Origin: Orthonyx spaldingii
Lineage: Eukaryota; Chordata; Aves; Passeriformes; Orthonychidae
Length of the DNA: 64,000 nt
Direction of reading: 5' to 3'
Assembly: GCA_013397795.1 (NCBI GenBank)
Contig: VZTJ01005671.1
Coordinates: 286,996 to 350,995, forward strand
Below, piece after piece: positions 61,800-64,000 of this stretch (its first letter is position 1; each line of letters starts with the position of its first letter). Under the pieces are notes generated by a model that saw only the letters and a program-made list of their open reading frames with translations, made no database searches and had not been told where the DNA came from. A program made the translations under genes and the position numbers.

Positions 61800-62465
61800 C
61801 AGGATCATGACATCATTAAGACTGAGTGGTCTCAGGATGTGTCCAATCCAACCACCCGCTCAGAGCAGGGTCAGCTCTAGGGACAAACCAGGTTACTCAG
61901 GACATTTTACCAAGACAGGTCTTCACAACCTTCAGTGACACTGACTGCACAGGATTTTTGTGCAAGCTATGTCACTGTTGGACCTTACTCACTGAAAAGA
62001 AATTTCTCCCTATATCAGGTCTGAACTTTTCTCTTATCAGTCTATGTCCACTTTATTTCACCCTCCCAACCAGCCCACTGTGAAAAGTGCAGGCTCCATC
62101 TCTCCAAGAACCTCTCACAGGAGCTTGAGTTCCTGTTGGGTCACTCCAAAACCTTCTTTGCTCCAGGCTGTACAAGCCCAGCTGTCCCAGCCTCTCCTCA
62201 CGGGGCAAATGCTCCAGCTCTTGTCCTGATATCCATTTAGTTGGTTAATGTCTTTCTTATAGTGGAGGTTACAAAACCAGACACAGTTTCTAGATGGAGT
62301 CTTACAAGTGCCAAGTAGAGGGGGAAAAACACTTTCCTTGTTCTCCTGGCTCTACCTGTTTTATTACAGCCCATTCTGCTTTAGTCCTCTTTGCTGCCAA
62401 GAGTGTGTGGGAGCTCATGGTTACCTGAGGGCCGCTCCCCAGCCTGCAGGTCTGCAGCAGCAGCT
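61800..62465 (-). mobile_element. Old CR1 fragment, about 0.67 kb
   Basis: Reverse-complement CR1 with the order of the family: ACCAGGTTACTCAGGACATT, TTTCTCCCTATATCAGGTCT, CCAGCCTCTCCTCACGGGGC, a CTTTCTTATAGTGG / CCAGACACAG block (normally the WxP segment), CTTACAAGTGCCAAGTAGAG and CCGCTCCCCAGCCTGCAGGT. Highly diverged, no usable frame. Confidence 0.85.
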
Positions 62466-64000
62466 CTTTTGTAACCAAGGTACATAAAATCAGTGGAGAA
62501 TTAAAGAAAAATCCCTAAACCTGACTGTCTTCACTTTGAAGAAGTAAAGGCAAGCAAGTTCAAATAGTAGCTTACTAGGACAGTCTTAATTTTAAAAAAG
62601 GCAAAAAATGCAATCCGTTTTTGTAAGAATTGTAATAAAAAAATATATGGTCTTGCTATTTGTGAAGCAGATGTAACCCCAGACTGTTCTCTAACACCAC
62701 TAAACTTATATGTTAGTCTTGCAATTATTCACACTAACAGCATAAGAGAGCCTGCAGACACAGAATTATGTGACTCAATTTAATACATGATTGCTAAAGC
62801 ATGTAAAAGTGTGTGTGTATTTAGCCCAATATGACCTAAATGTCTTGGACATATGTGAAGGAATAAAAAATTAAATTCAGCAAGCTGTAATAGAACTACA
62901 CACACAGAGGTGTCATCCATTTCCATGGCATCCTACATCATCCTTACTGTGCTCCAGCTTCACAGGCTTCTGTCATTTCTGCTGACAGAAGTGAAAAAAG
63001 TTGACATCTTTTCTCTCCATGTTGCCATTGCCACTCAGAACAATATTAATCCCTAAACTGATCTTTGAATTTTGTATATTCGAAATATAAGCTGCTCAAG
63101 TAATAGGATGCGAGTAGCCTGTGATTCAGCAGAACCTCTCAGCACACCTTGTCTGTGGCCAAGTATACAACAGCTGTTTTGCAAAGGTAATACTTAGGGG
63201 GGATTGCAGTTTCAGTCACCTAAAGGCGAGCTCTTACCTTCACTGACATCATTATAGCATTATATACATTAAAAATAGTTTCACTTATTTGTTCTGACTT
63301 GGTATCATCTCAGTTATCCTATCAGGCTTGTGTCTCCAACTGCTCTTGTTCATTGTTTATGCCTTTATAAATTATGCCCTTCTGCCATGCAAAGGTCCTT
63401 CATTGGATGACCTTAATGAAGCTCTCAACTCCCACATAACCTTAGACTCTGCATTTTACTCTGAATATTAAATAAGTTATTTGAGTTTATCTATATTGAA
63501 TACACATTAAGCAGAATAGTATGAAGAAACATGGCTTACGTATTTGGTACTGATGAACAAATGAGATCTGCTGTGTGTTTCAAGGAACTACATTTTCCAA
63601 GTGTAATGCTACAGACACTTCTGAATCCCCACAGACCATGTTTAAATATTTTTCTGTTTAGATTTTTCTTGGTCTTTCAGGACCTGTCAGAATGATGTAG
63701 TATGTATTAGTCGTGCTGTTCCATCGACTTTAATAAAATTCGCATTACACGCTATGTTCTACTATTGCTTTTAAAAAGAAGACAAAGTTCACCAAAAGTA
63801 TTTTAACATGTTATCTCAATATTACTTTTACATTTTTTTCTGTTATTATAGACATTATATCAGTACTTAATGGTTTATATTAACATCCTAATGTTATGCT
63901 CTCTGGAAATATCAAAAAAATGAGAGTATATTTTTCTCTGAAGTAGTCTGGTCTGATGGATACTACTAAAGCATTTTTTAATTTGATGGAGAAGCAACTT
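62466..64000 (+). other. Intronic unique sequence to the window end
   Basis: Nothing recognisable as exon, RNA gene or repeat family. Confidence 0.4.

Overview
The window is vertebrate nuclear DNA from a bird. It is AT-rich and carries a dozen CR1 (chicken repeat 1) LINE pieces, several with the typical avian 3' end built on ATTCTATG units, plus endogenous retrovirus LTRs with 5-bp target duplications. The style of the two similar LTRs suggests a neoavian, perhaps passerine, host; that is an impression from family knowledge, not a search. There is no prokaryotic gene organisation, no CRISPR array and no operon. Nearly all longer open reading frames are chance frames or CR1/LTR remnants.

The one host coding feature I can support is a small exon on the + strand at 7363-7493. 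It has a branch point, a polypyrimidine tract and acceptor, a 76-base 5' UTR without an upstream ATG but with in-frame stops, an ATG at 7439, an 18-residue signal peptide (MWLSWKLLLFLSLTGCLS), and a GT donor in phase 1. The peptide strongly resembles the signal peptide of contactin-5 (CNTN5), a GPI-anchored neuronal immunoglobulin/fibronectin adhesion protein encoded by an exceptionally large gene. The best reading is that 1-7362 is the end of a 5' UTR intron and 7494-64000 is the start of a very long intron of CNTN5. I found no second coding exon.

Layout: 1-1796 intron; 1797-2593 solo LTR copy 1, with an assembly gap; 2594-6059 intron with a compound trinucleotide repeat; 6082-6989 CR1 between 22-bp direct repeats; 7363-7493 the exon; 7614-8914 a second kind of LTR-like element only 120 bp after the donor; 8915-22840 intron with a (TG)n tract; 22841-23489 two head-to-head CR1 pieces; CR1 pieces at 26081, 30197, 32044 and 35833; second assembly gap 41272-41429; AT-rich tract 42603-42840; 47219-48150 two tail-to-tail CR1 pieces; CR1 pieces at 53440 and 54436; 56021-56851 solo LTR copy 2, inverted relative to copy 1; CR1 at 61800-62465; then unique intron to the end.

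No new biological system is evident. The points most worth a second look are the CNTN5 start exon and the retroviral LTR next to it, the inverted LTR pair bracketing that exon, the unusually clear CR1 target duplication, and the two CR1 inversion junctions.
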